Shown here: positions 27,304-37,267 of the stretch, in pieces
Numbering within the stretch: position 1 is the first letter of the stretch
Layout: each line of letters opens with the position of its first letter
NCBI GenBank assembly: GCA_905182435.1
Contig: CAJJBN010000001.1
Location: forward strand, 1 to 38,955
Length of the DNA stretch: 38,955 nt
Direction of reading: 5' to 3'
Source: Opitutaceae bacterium BACL24 MAG-120322-bin51
Lineage (GTDB): Bacteria; Verrucomicrobiota; Verrucomicrobiia; Opitutales; Coraliomargaritaceae
Notes under the pieces: generated by a model
Told to the model about the DNA's origin: nothing
Databases searched by the model: none
What the model saw: only the letters and a program-made list of their open reading frames with translations
Program-made: the position numbers and the translations under genes

Positions 27304-28653
27304 ATGGCAGCTGATCCAGCAACCTCTACTGATCCCAAACAGGGAAAACGCACACTTGGGATTATCTTCCTGACGCTGTTTATCGATCTGGTCGGATTCT
27401 CGATCATCTTTCCACTTTTCCCGGCGATGCTGGACTACTACCTGCCCAATGGCGCAGGTGATGGCAGCTTGCTAGGACAACTCATCGCGCCCCTTTCGGC
27501 GTGGGCTGAGCGCAGTGGCGCAGGGGATCCGCGCTTCATGACGGCGGTACTGTTTGGTGGCATCCTCGGCTCGCTCTACTCGATCCTACAATTTATTTGC
27601 GCACCACTATGGGGCGCCTACTCAGACCGCGTCGGCCGACGTAAAGTCCTGTTGATCACCATCGCAGGCCTTGCGCTCAGCTATGCCGCATGGTTTTTCG
27701 CCGCATCGTTCTGGGTATTAGTACTGGCTCGCGTGCTTGGCGGCGCGATGGGTGGCAACCTCTCGGTGGCCACCGCAGCAGTCGCGGACAGCACCACACG
27801 CGAGAAGCGCTCCAGCGGACTGGCGATCATCGGCATCGCATTTGGCCTAGGCTTTATCGTTGGCCCTGGAATCGGCGGTTTATTTGCCCAGATTAACCTA
27901 CTGGAGATCGCCCCGTCGTTGGGTAAGTTTGGCGTCAACCCATTCTCCGTGCCTGCATTAGTGAGCTTCGTGCTGGCACTCACTAATCTGATTTGGGTTG
28001 CGCGTAGCTTTAAAGAAACCTTACCAATCGAGAATCGTGGCAAGGCGAACTCCGACCGCAAAGGTGTCCCCGTGTTTCGTATGTTCAAGAGCCGCTGCCC
28101 CGAAACGCGACGCACCAACCTAGTCTACCTGCTCTATATGCTAGCGTTCAGCGGCATGGAATTTACCCTCACGTTTCTGGCGGTCGAGCGCTTCCAATTC
28201 TCCCCCGCACAGAATGGCGGCATGTTCGTTTTCATCGGCTTCGTACTAATTATAGTGCAAGGCGGCATCGTTCGACGCCTTGCTGGGCCGGTTGGTGAAA
28301 AACGCCTTGCCGTGGCAGGCATTGCTTGCGGCATCGCCGCCTTCCTAATCCTAGCCATCGCCTTGAACCTCGGGTTGTTCTTCGGCGCACTCGCACTGAT
28401 GGCCTTTTCGATCGGGCTCGTCTCGCCGACTCTCAGCGCACTGGTTTCGCTTTATACTAAGGACGAAGAACAAGGCGCAGCTATCGGCGTATTCCGCTCA
28501 GCAGGCTCACTCGCCCGCGCGATCGGCCCACTCTTGGCAGCCTTTGCCTACTTTGCGTATGGCTCAAAAAGCGCCTATCTATTTGGTGCGATCATCGTGA
28601 TCCTACCGTTCATTCTTGCCCTCAAACTGCCCAAGCCAATCAAGCACAGTTAA
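27304..28653 (+). CDS. MFS transporter, TCR/Tet type
   Basis: A 449-residue major facilitator with about twelve helices, closest in layout to the tetracycline-resistance-like (Tet/TCR) branch. Visible signs are [16 protein letters not shown] in helix 1, the motif A loop [36 protein letters not shown] in helix 4/5, and [18 protein letters not shown] (motif C-like). An unusual insertion lies between helices 1 and 2 ([20 protein letters not shown]). The substrate is unknown; the Tet-like family includes drug, sugar and metabolite exporters, so resistance should not be assumed. It starts one base after the coaD stop. It ends before a long non-coding leader for fba. Confidence 0.88.
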   Translation: MAADPATSTDPKQGKRTLGIIFLTLFIDLVGFSIIFPLFPAMLDYYLPNGAGDGSLLGQLIAPLSAWAERSGAGDPRFMTAVLFGGILGSLYSILQFICAPLWGAYSDRVGRRKVLLITIAGLALSYAAWFFAASFWVLVLARVLGGAMGGNLSVATAAVADSTTREKRSSGLAIIGIAFGLGFIVGPGIGGLFAQINLLEIAPSLGKFGVNPFSVPALVSFVLALTNLIWVARSFKETLPIENRGKANSDRKGVPVFRMFKSRCPETRRTNLVYLLYMLAFSGMEFTLTFLAVERFQFSPAQNGGMFVFIGFVLIIVQGGIVRRLAGPVGEKRLAVAGIACGIAAFLILAIALNLGLFFGALALMAFSIGLVSPTLSALVSLYTKDEEQGAAIGVFRSAGSLARAIGPLLAAFAYFAYGSKSAYLFGAIIVILPFILALKLPKPIKHS

Positions 28654-28801
28654 TCGTCACCGACCAGTGACTACTAAATTGTATTCTACTGTTGTAATAA
28701 TTCTGATCTGCTTAAATATATCCATTTCCTAATAGGAGGCAGGCCTGCCATTAGCTTCCCTTAATCCAAAAACCAACCAGACAACATAACCTAATTACAC
28801 T

Positions 28802-29833
28802 ATGCCAGTAGCAACACCTACACAATACGCAGCAATGCTCGACGCAGCCCAACAGGGTAACTACGCATACCCAGCGGTTAACGTCACATCGATCACTACG
28901 ATCAATGCAGCACTGAAAGCCTTCGCAGACGCAAAGTCGGACGGCATCATCCAAGTTTCCACAGGTGGCGGTCAATTCGCTTCTGGTCTAAACGTAGCAG
29001 ACGCAGCTTTCGGCGCAATCGTGCTCGCTGAAGCGACACACTTGCTCGCGGAGAAATACGACGTGCTCGTCGGTCTGCACACAGACCACTGTCACCCTGA
29101 GAAGGTTGAAGGTTTCCTCAAGCCACTGCTCGAAGCTTCTCGCAAGCGCATCGCAGCAGGCAAAGGCCCGCTGTTCCAATCACACATGTTCGACGGTTCT
29201 GTAGTAGAGCTCGACGAAAACCTTAAAATCTCCAAGGAGCTGCTCAAGGAATGTGCTGAACTCAACATCATCCTCGAGGTCGAAGCAGGTTGCGTAGGCG
29301 GCGAAGAAGACGGCCACGACACATCCAATCTTCCAGCTGAAAAGCTCTACACCACCCCCGAAGACATGGTCGAAGTGTACGAAGCACTCCAGCCACTCGG
29401 CCGCTTCATTTTCGCAGCGACTTTCGGCAATGTGCACGGCGCTTACAAGCCAGGTTCTGTACAGCTCAAGCCAAAGATCCTTCGCGATGGCCAAAAGGCA
29501 GTGACTGATAAGCACGGCGACGCAGCATTCATGGAACTCGTTTTCCACGGTGGATCAGGTTCTGAGCTTAGCGACATCCGCGAAACACTCGGTTACGGTG
29601 TGGTAAAGATGAATATCGATACTGACACACAGTATGCGTTCACACGCCCCGTCGTGACACACATCTGTGCAAACATCGAAGGTGTGCTCAAGATCGACGG
29701 CGAAGTCGGCAACAAGAAGACATACGACCCACGCGGCTACCTGAAAAAGGGCGAAGCCAGTATGGCAGCTCGCTTGGTTCAAGCAGCAGAAGATCTTTGC
29801 TCCAACGGCAAGACCATCTTCGGCACTGTCTAA
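28802..29833 (+). CDS. fba: Class II fructose-bisphosphate aldolase
   Basis: A zinc-dependent class II aldolase of 343 residues that interconverts fructose-1,6-bisphosphate and two triose phosphates in glycolysis and gluconeogenesis. Seen are YAYPAVNVTSITTINAALKA at the start, the metal/catalytic LHTDHCHPEKV, SHMFDGSVVELDEN, the zinc histidine in FGNVHGAYKPG, the phosphate-binding VFHGGSGSELSDI and the KMNIDTDTQYAF loop. The layout is of the longer FbaA type. Codon use is strongly biased (GCA, CTC), consistent with high expression. The ATG at 28802 follows an AT-rich leader without a close Shine-Dalgarno. A clear terminator follows. Confidence 0.97.
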   Translation: MPVATPTQYAAMLDAAQQGNYAYPAVNVTSITTINAALKAFADAKSDGIIQVSTGGGQFASGLNVADAAFGAIVLAEATHLLAEKYDVLVGLHTDHCHPEKVEGFLKPLLEASRKRIAAGKGPLFQSHMFDGSVVELDENLKISKELLKECAELNIILEVEAGCVGGEEDGHDTSNLPAEKLYTTPEDMVEVYEALQPLGRFIFAATFGNVHGAYKPGSVQLKPKILRDGQKAVTDKHGDAAFMELVFHGGSGSELSDIRETLGYGVVKMNIDTDTQYAFTRPVVTHICANIEGVLKIDGEVGNKKTYDPRGYLKKGEASMAARLVQAAEDLCSNGKTIFGTV

Positions 29834-29861
29834 GTCCAATCCGCTTAACACTTTCCTCACA

Positions 29862-29893
29862 GGCCGGACGCATCTCGCGTCCGGCCTTTTTTT
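29862..29893 (+). terminator. Intrinsic terminator of fba
   Basis: Stem GGCCGGACGC (29862-29871) with loop ATCTC pairs with GCGTCCGGCC (29877-29886), followed by seven T. It is about 28 bases after the fba stop. Confidence 0.95.
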
Positions 29894-30343
29894 GGGCCTG
29901 CTTCAGTCATGAACGCCGGACCACTTTCGCGCCTGCACAAAGTGCGCTCGCCTGACCGACAAGATCCATTTCCAGACGACACGCTCTAAGATAAACGTAT
30001 ATCCCCCCAACACAGATTGGCCGCGTATTGCCTCCAACCTTTGTTGGTGTACCTTAACGACGTGTGCGTTGCCCTCCATCAATCCGAAGCAAGCTTCCAG
30101 GTATCATACCCATCTCGCTGCACAAATACGCCCTCGAAACCATTTCTGCAGGGAAACGCTCTGTCGTTTCCACACGCCGGCTCCACACCATGACAACGAC
30201 GGAGCGTTGCCCTCCAACAATCCGAAGCAAGCTTCGAGGTATCAAACCCATCACGAATGAACTTATTGCTTGCCCGAAATCAATAAGCTAACCTTAATAA
30301 AAAAATCTATTATATAAATTTTACTTAACGAAAAATCTAACAC
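29894..30343. other. Gene-free stretch with a direct repeat and an AT-rich leader
   Basis: No convincing gene. It holds two copies of a 49-bp direct repeat (30066-30114 and 30204-30252) and ends in an AT-rich leader before pntA (30293-30343) with TATATAAA-like sequences that could be a promoter. The small frames seen here follow the repeats and lack coding character. Confidence 0.6.
30066..30252. repeat. 49-bp direct repeat pair
   Basis: 30066-30114 and 30204-30252 both read GCGTTGCCCTCC(A/T)... and differ at 3 of 49 positions. Each copy contains the hairpin GAAGCAAGCTTC. The intervening 89 bp are not repeated. They sit upstream of pntA. Confidence 0.9.
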
Positions 30344-31484
30344 ATGCACTCTACAAAGCGCTTTTTCGCTCCCCTCGAAACCAACCCCGCAGAGACACGC
30401 ACCACCGTCGCACCAACGACAGTCACGAAGCTCTGCGCACTCGGCCTCGAAGTCCTCATTCAAGCTGGTGCCGGCGTACAATCAGACTACAGCGATGCGG
30501 AATACGAAAAAGCTGGCGCCACAATCGTGCCTGACGCGGACACTGGCTACGCACAAGCCGACATCGTCGCACGTGTAAGCAAGCCATCCTCCGAAGATCT
30601 AGATAAGATCAAGCCTAGCACACTGCACATCAGCTTCCTCGATCCGTTCAACGAAACGGCACTGATCGACGACCTCGCCAAGCGCGACATCTCCGCCATC
30701 AGTATGGAGATGATCCCCCGCAGCACGCTGGCGCAAAAGATGGACGCACTTTCCTCACAGGCAAATTTAGCCGGCTATGCTGCAGTGACCATGGCAACAG
30801 ATCGTATGACCAAGATCCTACCAATGATGATGACCCCCGCGGGCACCATCTCCCCTGCCCGCTTCTTTATCATCGGTGTCGGTGTCGCCGGCCTACAAGC
30901 CATCGCCACAGCCAAACGTCTCGGCGCACGCGTGGAAGCTTTCGACACACGCCCAGTCGTCGAAGAGCAGGTTAAATCGCTCGGCGCAAAGTTTGTTAAA
31001 GTCGATCTCGGCGAAATGAGCGAGACCGACCAAGGCTACGCCAAGGAACTCACCCCCGAGCAACTCGACAAGCAACGCCAAGAAATGGCCAAGGCCTGCG
31101 CCCGGGCCGACGTCGTTATTACCACCGCGAAAGCTGTTTGGCCGCAAGGCACCGCTCATTCTAAACAATGAGGTGCTCGATCAAATGCAACCCGGCAGCA
31201 TTCTCATTGACCTCGCAGTCGAATCTGGTGGCAACGTCGAAGGCTCCAAAGTCGGCGAAGAAGTCGTCACCAACAACGGCGTGCGTATCATCGGGCCGGA
31301 GAATCTCGAAGGCTACTATCCGAAAGACGCCACACTCATGCTGGCCTCCAACTTCTATAATCTCATCGAGCATTTCTGGGATGCCGAAGCGCAGGAATTC
31401 CAATACGACGCTGACGACGAAATCCTCAACGGTTGCCTCATCACCAAGGGCGGCGCAATCGTCCACGAACGCTTTAAGAGTTAA
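30344..31484 (+). CDS. pntAA: NAD(P) transhydrogenase subunit alpha, part 1 (frameshifted)
   Basis: The soluble NAD(H)-binding subunit (dI) of proton-translocating transhydrogenase, about 379 residues when read across one break. It starts KRFFAPLETNPAETRTTVAP, the AlaDH/PNT N-terminal layout, with VEVLIQAGAGVQSDYSDAEY-like spacing (here LEVLIQAGAGVQSDYSDAEY). The Rossmann site is IIGVGVAGLQAIATAKRLGA, and FDTRPVVEEQVKSLGAKFV follows. The break is at AAA (31130-31132); with AA the sequence runs ITTAKLFGRKAPLILNNEVL, matching the family's TTA..GR.AP..I. The rest (MQPGSILIDLAVESGGNVEG) is conserved. Genes for part 2 and subunit beta follow in order, the Rhodospirillum-type three-subunit form. 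The enzyme couples proton entry to NADPH formation. Confidence 0.95.
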
Positions 31485-31591
31485 TCGTTGCTTGTTGTTA
31501 GTTGAGGGTGGTTCGAATCAGGCGCCCCACAAACAACAAGAAGCTGAAACTCAGACATACAACCAACAACTTCCAACAAACAACCGTCACT

Positions 31592-31870
31592 ATGGAACTC
31601 ATACTCTTACTCTTCATCTTTGTGCTCTCTGGCTTCCTCGGCTTTGAGCTCATCGCAAAAGTCCCGTCGCAACTGCATACGCCGTTGATGTCCGGCTCGA
31701 ATGCGATCTCCGGGATCACCGTGGTCGGCGCAATTCTTGCCGTCAACACCAGCTCCGACAACCTTTCCGTCTGGCTCGGCTTCGCCGCTATCGTACTCGC
31801 AACCATTAACGTGGTCGGCGGCTACATGGTGACCGACCGCATGCTCGGCATGTTTAAGAAGAAAAAATAA
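31592..31870 (+). CDS. pntAB: NAD(P) transhydrogenase subunit alpha, part 2
   Basis: The short membrane subunit (PntAB) of the three-subunit transhydrogenase, 92 residues with three transmembrane helices. It reads LLLFIFVLSGFLGFELIAKV, then VPSQLHTPLMSGSNAISGIT, the strongly conserved loop, then ANIN-type GFAAIVLATINVVGGYMV and a basic end MFKKKK. The ATG at 31592 is chosen because the conserved region begins directly after it; the open frame to 31502 is made of the CAACAAC-type repeat. It lies 107 bp after pntAA, with repeat-rich DNA between, and about 100 bp before pntB. Confidence 0.95.
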   Translation: MELILLLFIFVLSGFLGFELIAKVPSQLHTPLMSGSNAISGITVVGAILAVNTSSDNLSVWLGFAAIVLATINVVGGYMVTDRMLGMFKKKK

Positions 31871-31972
31871 AGGAGGACGGGCAGTCTGTCCGCCACAGCC
31901 GAACAACGACGTGGGGCAAGAGTGCTCCAACTCCTTTAAACAAAGTTCAAGAAACTATAATTCCTTTTTCAC

Positions 31973-33394
31973 ATGGATACTCAAATTCTCCTAGTCAATC
32001 TCTCCTACATCGCTGCGGCGATTCTGTTCGTCTTCGGCATCAAGATGCTCGGCCATGCCGACACTGCTCGCAAAGGCAATCGGATCTCTTCGATCGGCAT
32101 GGCACTAGCGATCATTGTCACCTTGCTCAGCCAAGGTCTCGATTATAAGCTCGTGCTCGGCGGTATCGCCGTCGGCTCAGTGATCGGGTTCATTGCCGCC
32201 AAGCGCGTGCAAATGACTGGTATGCCCGAACTGGTCGCCCTGTTTAATGGCTTCGGCGGCCTCGCTTCGCTTCTGGTTGGTTGGGCGGAGTATCAACGCG
32301 CTTCTCATACCAAACTAGCAGGAATCGACATTGCTCAGGTCGAGGCCTTTACCGCAGGCGTCATCGTGCTGGCGATTCTAATTGGCGGCATCACCTTTAC
32401 CGGCTCACTTTACGCGTGGGGCAAACTATCAGGCAAGCTGAGCGGACGCGCCCTCACCTTTGGTGGGCAAAAGGCATTTAATGCACTGCTCGCACTCGGC
32501 ATCATCGCCGCCGGCGCGATCTTCACTCTGGCCCCGACCGCAGAGCTCGCTTACCCGACGCTCGATCCGTCGTCATCGTGCTCGCGCTGCTACTCGGCAT
32601 CTTCGCCGTCATGCCAATCGGCGGCGGCGACATGCCCGTCGTCATTTCATTACTCAACTCCTGCTCCGGCCTCGCCGCCTGCGCGGCGGGCTTCGTGATC
32701 GCCAACAACGTGCTGGTCGTCGCAGGCTGCCTCGTCGGTGCCTCTGGCCTGATCCTCACCATGATCATGTGTAAGGCGATGAACCGCACCTTGGTCAACG
32801 TGCTCTTCTCCGGCTTCGGCGCCACCGTGCACCAGCCTCTGGCAGCATGCAGCAGCACTGGCGAGATGAAGCCTGTCTCTGTTGAAGATGCCTACTACAT
32901 TCTCGAAGCTGCTAGAAATGTCATCGTCATCCCCGGCTACGGCATGGCTGTCGCACAAGCGCAGCACGCCGTCAAAGAGCTCGGCGAAGTACTCGAAGCC
33001 AACGACTGTGAAGTACGCTTTGCAATTCACCCAGTCGCAGGGCCGTATGCCAGGCCACATGAATGTGCTACTCGCCGAAGCCGACGTACCGTATGAGCAA
33101 CTAGTGGAAATGGACGATGTAAATCCAACCATTGAAATGGTCGATGTCGCCATTGTAATCGGAGCCAACGACGTGGTCAATCCGGCCGCAGCCGACGATC
33201 CTGCCAGCCCAATTTACGGCATGCCGATTATTAACGCCCACAAAGCAAAGACCACCTTCTGCCTCAAGCGCGGTAAGGGGGCCGGCTTCTCTGGTTTGGA
33301 GAACGCACTCTTCACCGCACCGAACAGCCGCATGATTTACGGCGACGCCAAGGCAACAGTCTCTGGTTTAGTCGCACAGTTCAAAGACAGCTAG
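31973..33394 (+). CDS. pntB: NAD(P) transhydrogenase subunit beta (two frameshifts)
   Basis: The membrane and NADP(H)-binding subunit, 473 residues in the corrected frame. The N-terminal part has about eight helices (LSYIAAAILFVFGIKMLGHA, GMPELVALFNGFGGLASLLV). The first break lies near 32566-32570 and needs one added base (or two removed), giving VVIVLALLLGIFAVMPIGGG then DMPVVISLLNSCSGLAA. The second is GGG at 33040-33042; with GG the sequence reads [20 protein letters not shown]. The C-terminal dIII domain has GYGMAVAQAQHAV and VAIVIGANDVVNPAA plus DPASPIYGMPI. The two breaks cancel in length. No operon member other than pntAA and pntAB is close. Confidence 0.94.
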
Positions 33395-33895
33395 CCGTGC
33401 GCCGCGCTGCGCGCGGAGTGACGACCTGCGGTCGTAGTGACCGCCTTCGGCGGAGTGACGAGTGGTCGTGATTTAGTGAGGGTGGAGGAAAGTAGTAGCG
33501 GCATATTGCCGCTTCTCATCTGCATGATTCACAGCGGCTGGAAGCCGCTTCGACTACGCGACTCCGCAGTCATACTGAATTTCTGCGGGATATGGTAGCG
33601 CAGGCGCGGCTCGAATGGCACACCCTTAAGGGATTTCATGTGAAAAACTGGGAACGGCTGCTTCAGCTGCCGAATCTTTTAAGTCTCTTGATTCAAATAG
33701 CTGATCGCAACGCGAGGCAGCTGAAGCAGCCGATCCCAGTAGTATGACCACTACTTAAAAGTAGTGCCATTCGGCGCGTCTCCGCTAAGAAGTCGACACA
33801 CTCGCCACTCGCACTACCACTCAGCCGAAGGCGTCACTCGACCGAAGGCGTCACTCCGTGCGCAGCACGGCCCTCACTGCTCGCCTTCGGCCGTG
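33395..33895. repeat. Palindrome-rich intergenic region, possible MITE-like element
   Basis: No gene. It begins with short hairpins joined by GAGTGACGA-type linkers (33400-33465, for example CCGCCTTCGGCGG) and ends with the same motif inverted (GGCGTCACTC, 33828-33860). A larger inverted repeat pairs 33647-33671 (starts ACTGGGAACGGCTGC) with 33716-33740, one mismatch in 25, spacer 44. Around it lie GAATGGCACACCCTTAAGG (33613-33631) and an inverted relative at 33754-33772, the same ends as the element at 23374-23545. AGCGGCATATTGCCGCT (about 33507) is a further hairpin. Confidence 0.8.
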
Positions 33896-34468
33896 CTACT
33901 CGAGCCCCAGCTTCTGACGTCCGGCGTCAGAAATCATATGTGGCGTCCAAGGCGGATCCCATACGATATCCACTTGCGCGCCAGACACATCTTTGAGTGC
34001 TTCGATGCGGGTCTTCGCATCATCTGCAATAACTGGCCCCATCCCACAACCTTGTGCAGTCAGCGTCATCTTCACACTGATCGCATACTTGCCATCGGCA
34101 TCCGCCGCAGCGACCTGCATATCATAGATGAGTCCAAGATCGACGATATTGACCGGAATCTCCGGATCAAAACAGCTCTTCATCGCGTCCCAAACTTGCT
34201 CGTCACTAAAAGGCGCATCGCTCTGCTCGGCTTCGGCAGCCTCGGCGACGGCCTTAAGCTCCGCCTGTGCGGCCGTGCCTAGAGCATCCCAATCTTTACT
34301 CGAAAGACGAAACAGACCGGAATCAGTGCGGATTGTCACCGTGCCTCCAAGCGCCTGGGAAATCACTGCACGCGTGCCAGCTGGCAGCACTTGTTCCTCC
34401 CCGGCGGGAATCACTGTGGCAGTCGTATCGCGAACGAGCGTCAATTCTTCGTTAAAATTCATACGCAC
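33896..34468 (-). CDS. sufT: SufT-like iron-sulfur cluster assembly protein
   Basis: A 190-residue MIP18/DUF59 protein of the SufT type, which helps mature Fe-S proteins. The N-terminal part (about 1-75, VIPAGEEQVLPAGTRAVISQALGG) is the SufT-specific beta domain. The C-terminal MIP18 domain (about 85-190) has FDPEIPVNIVDLGLIYDMQV, VKMTLTAQGCGMGPVIADDA with the conserved cysteine, and VDIVWDPPWTPHMIS. The start is the ATG at 34468; 34462 is the alternative. The suf operon is not in the window. It is divergent from the secreted-protein gene downstream on the plus strand. Confidence 0.92.
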   Translation of the reverse strand: MRMNFNEELTLVRDTTATVIPAGEEQVLPAGTRAVISQALGGTVTIRTDSGLFRLSSKDWDALGTAAQAELKAVAEAAEAEQSDAPFSDEQVWDAMKSCFDPEIPVNIVDLGLIYDMQVAAADADGKYAISVKMTLTAQGCGMGPVIADDAKTRIEALKDVSGAQVDIVWDPPWTPHMISDAGRQKLGLE

Positions 34469-34645
34469 TACAACAGCCAGATTCCGGGCTCATGTCAATA
34501 AACGTCACTGCACGAACGCATACAGCATTTTTGTTTGCCCCACTCCTTCACTAAAAAACTTGGCAATCCAGCCAAGTGAGCCCCACCATCAAGCATCTCC
34601 TATATCACCCTCCCTAAGGTTACAATTCATACTGATCTTCTTCTC

Positions 34646-35942
34646 ATGTCTCAATCGTTTGCTCTGGCATTTCGCCAATTCACTTTTCTATTACTCTGCG
34701 CACTGCCACTATCAAGTCAGGCAGCCTCCACAAAAGAAGCACCGCTCGATCTCAGCATCATCGCGCAAAGCGATGCACTGCGTCCCTATATGACGCAGCA
34801 ACAGCGAGTGGATTACATCGAAGCGGCGCAGCTCATTAAACAGGGGGAATCCAACATCCGCAGTGGTGAAAATCTCCACGCACAGAAGCCCTCTACGCAC
34901 TTGAACCCCAGACAAGGATTTAAAGCCCCTCCATCAGCGCGGCGAGCAATTGGTCGAAGAAGGACAAGCGAAAGTCCACTCAGCCCAGCAGCAAATGATC
35001 CAGCTATTGACCGCAGCGCAGGCTCGGCAGATCACTCAATCAAGCGATCGCAGCGAAGAAATATAATTTCGAACTGGTCGAGCAAACGTATCCGACCGCG
35101 CTCGAACAAGCCGCAATACAAACACTCGAAAACTGCCGTAACGCTGGCTACGCCAACATCTTCTACGATGGCCTACGCATTATTACAGCGGAGCAAAACA
35201 GTAAAGCCGAACCGAAAGTACACAATGCCACCTACGACACCTTCATCCAAGCAGACGGCACACAATTCAGCGTTAAAGTGCCTCTCAGCCTAACATTAGT
35301 AAAAGACGAAACGACTGCAGACTATACTTTTCAATACGACAATGAATCAGTCTTTGAAGGTAAAAAGTCGCCCTACTTGCAATCGAAGTGATCGCACCAG
35401 GCTCTGGATCGGAAGCACTGCTATCAGTGCGCGCAATCGACTTGAATACCCAGCGGCTAATCAGCAGCGTTCTTTACTACATCGCAGATGCCAGTGAGGT
35501 GCTGTCACCCGCAGTCACAGCAACTACCATTGGCGTAGAGTCCACCACCGAAGCGACAAATACATCGGCGCCGACTGCAGTCGTAACGACTCCACGCATG
35601 ATTGCCGCGAGCGTTAGTATCAACGACCAGAATCAGTTGATCGAAAAGCTCTCAAGCCTGGCCACTCCCTACATTTTTGAAATAGTCACCACAGGTGATT
35701 CGGCAGCACAATCCATACTAGTCGCAGACCTACTCAAAGACACACTGTTGAAGAATTCAGCACTCATAATCGTAGAAGGTGACTTCATTCAACGCAGCTA
35801 CTTACCAGCCGAAGCCTTCCCGAGTGCCGCCACTGCCACATTGACGATCACATCAACTGTGGATAACTATACAATGATCGCCAAAGCTCATGAAAGCGAA
35901 CGATCATTGGAGATCGGCACAGTGACACTGCACCTTCCATAG
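34646..35942 (+). pseudogene. Secreted protein gene with four frame breaks
   Basis: A gene for an exported protein, about 432 residues if the breaks are mended. It begins with a signal peptide (LLLCALPLSSQAAS) followed by PLDLSIIAQSDALRPYMTQQ. Conceptual joining of three frames gives TEALYALEPQTR, then LKPLHQRGEQLVEEGQAKV, then KKYNFELVEQTYPTALEQAA and NAGYANIFYDGLRII, then VALLAIEVIAPGSGSEALLS to a stop at 35942. Breaks lie near 34880, 34916, 35039 and 35364. The signs differ (three look like missing bases, one like an extra base). I do not recognise the family. Either the sequence is poor here or the gene has decayed; the reading-frame-preserving sense of the translated pieces favours poor sequence. 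Confidence 0.6.
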
Positions 35943-36067
35943 TAAATGCGACACTGGCTTTATGAAACAAAGTATCGCGGTCTGCAATGGGGTAATTTGA
36001 TCGTGTCACACTCGGCTGAGCTAAATGTTCTTGAAGAGTCGAACGAAGTTCACATTAAGCTTTTTGT

Positions 36068-37267
36068 ATGCCTAAAGTAATTATTATCGGTGCCGGTGGA
36101 GTCGGAAATGTCGTCGCACATAAATGCGCCCAGCTACCTGAAATTTTCGAAGAGATCGTCCTCGCCTCTCGCACCGTCTCAAAGTGCGACGCGATCGCCA
36201 AAGACGTCGAGGCCAAGCAAGGCCGCACGATCCGCACGGCAGCGATTGATGCCGACGATGTGGCCGCGACGACTGCATTCCTCAAGGAAGAGAAGCCGCA
36301 GCTCGTGATCAACGTCGCGCTGCCCTATCAAGACCTGCCACTGATGGATGCCTGCCTCGCCGCTGGTGTCGATTACCTCGACACAGCTAACTACGAGCCA
36401 CTCGACGAAGCGAAATTTGAATACAAATGGCAGTGGGACTATCAGGAACGCTTCAAAGACGCTGGCCTAACCGCGCTACTCGGCTCCGGATTCGATCCGG
36501 GTGTGACCAATATGTTCTGCGCGTATGCGCAGAAGCATCTGTTCGATGAGATCGAGACGATTGATATACTCGATGCCAACGCGGGCGACCACGGCCACCA
36601 CTTCGCGACCAACTTCAACCCCGAGATCAACATCCGCGAGATCACAGCGAATGGTCGCTACTGGGAAGAAGGCGAATGGAAAGAAGTCGAACCAATGAGC
36701 GTGCATCAGGTGTACGACTTTCCAGTCGTCGGCGAACAAGACGCTTACCTACTCTACCACGAAGAGCTCGAATCCCTATGCCTAAACATTAAAGGCCTCA
36801 AGCGTATCCGCTTCTGGATGACCTTCTCGCAGAAGTATCTCACTCACCTGCGCGTGTTGGAAAATGTCGGCATGACCTCGATCGAACCGATCGAGGTGAA
36901 TGGCGTGAAGATCGCACCGATCGAATTCCTCAGTAAAGTGCTGCCCGATCCAAGTAGTCTCGGGCCACGCACGAAGGGTAAAACCTGCATCGGTTGCGAC
37001 ATTGTCGGCACCAAGGACGGCCAAAAGAAGCGCATCTTCATCTACAATTCCTGCGACCACCAACAGTGCTACCATGAAGTGTCCAGCCAAGCGATCAGCT
37101 ACACCACCGGTGTGCCTGCGATGATTGGCGCCCAGATGATTCTGCGCGGGTTATGGAAACAACCCGGCGTCTGGAACATGGAGCAGAACGATCCGGATCC
37201 ATTTATGGAAGAGCTTAATTTACGTGGCTTGCCATGGCAGGTGATTGATTTGCCGTTGGAAGGATAG
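36068..37267 (+). CDS. Carboxynorspermidine dehydrogenase (saccharopine dehydrogenase family)
   Basis: A 399-residue NADPH-dependent enzyme of the saccharopine-dehydrogenase family, matching carboxy(nor)spermidine synthase, which condenses a diamine with aspartate semialdehyde to give carboxyspermidine or carboxynorspermidine. The N-terminal Rossmann site is KVIIIGAGGVGNVVAHKCAQ. Family segments include GVDYLDTANYEPLDEAKFEY, LLGSGFDPGVTNMFCAYAQ, NAGDHGHHFATNFNPEINI, KRIRFWMTFSQKYLTHLRVL and GVPAMIGAQMILRGLW. The decarboxylase nspC, the next step, is not in the window. It has no Shine-Dalgarno. The function follows from family likeness; the exact diamine is not determined. Confidence 0.92.
   Translation: MPKVIIIGAGGVGNVVAHKCAQLPEIFEEIVLASRTVSKCDAIAKDVEAKQGRTIRTAAIDADDVAATTAFLKEEKPQLVINVALPYQDLPLMDACLAAGVDYLDTANYEPLDEAKFEYKWQWDYQERFKDAGLTALLGSGFDPGVTNMFCAYAQKHLFDEIETIDILDANAGDHGHHFATNFNPEINIREITANGRYWEEGEWKEVEPMSVHQVYDFPVVGEQDAYLLYHEELESLCLNIKGLKRIRFWMTFSQKYLTHLRVLENVGMTSIEPIEVNGVKIAPIEFLSKVLPDPSSLGPRTKGKTCIGCDIVGTKDGQKKRIFIYNSCDHQQCYHEVSSQAISYTTGVPAMIGAQMILRGLWKQPGVWNMEQNDPDPFMEELNLRGLPWQVIDLPLEG

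Noticed and set aside
27304..28653. Antibiotic resistance gene (tetracycline efflux)
   Set aside because: Family likeness is to the broad Tet/TCR branch only; no resistance-specific evidence and a housekeeping neighbourhood.
30054..30291. Small frames across the 49-bp repeats
   Set aside because: They follow the repeated DNA, lack starts with support and have no family.
21078..33042. Programmed frameshifting in hrpA, pntA and pntB
   Set aside because: Nine-plus genes are affected, with no common slippery site and stem; homopolymer errors explain them better.
33395..33895. CRISPR-like array
   Set aside because: Repeats are palindromic, unequal and inverted, without regular spacers or cas genes.
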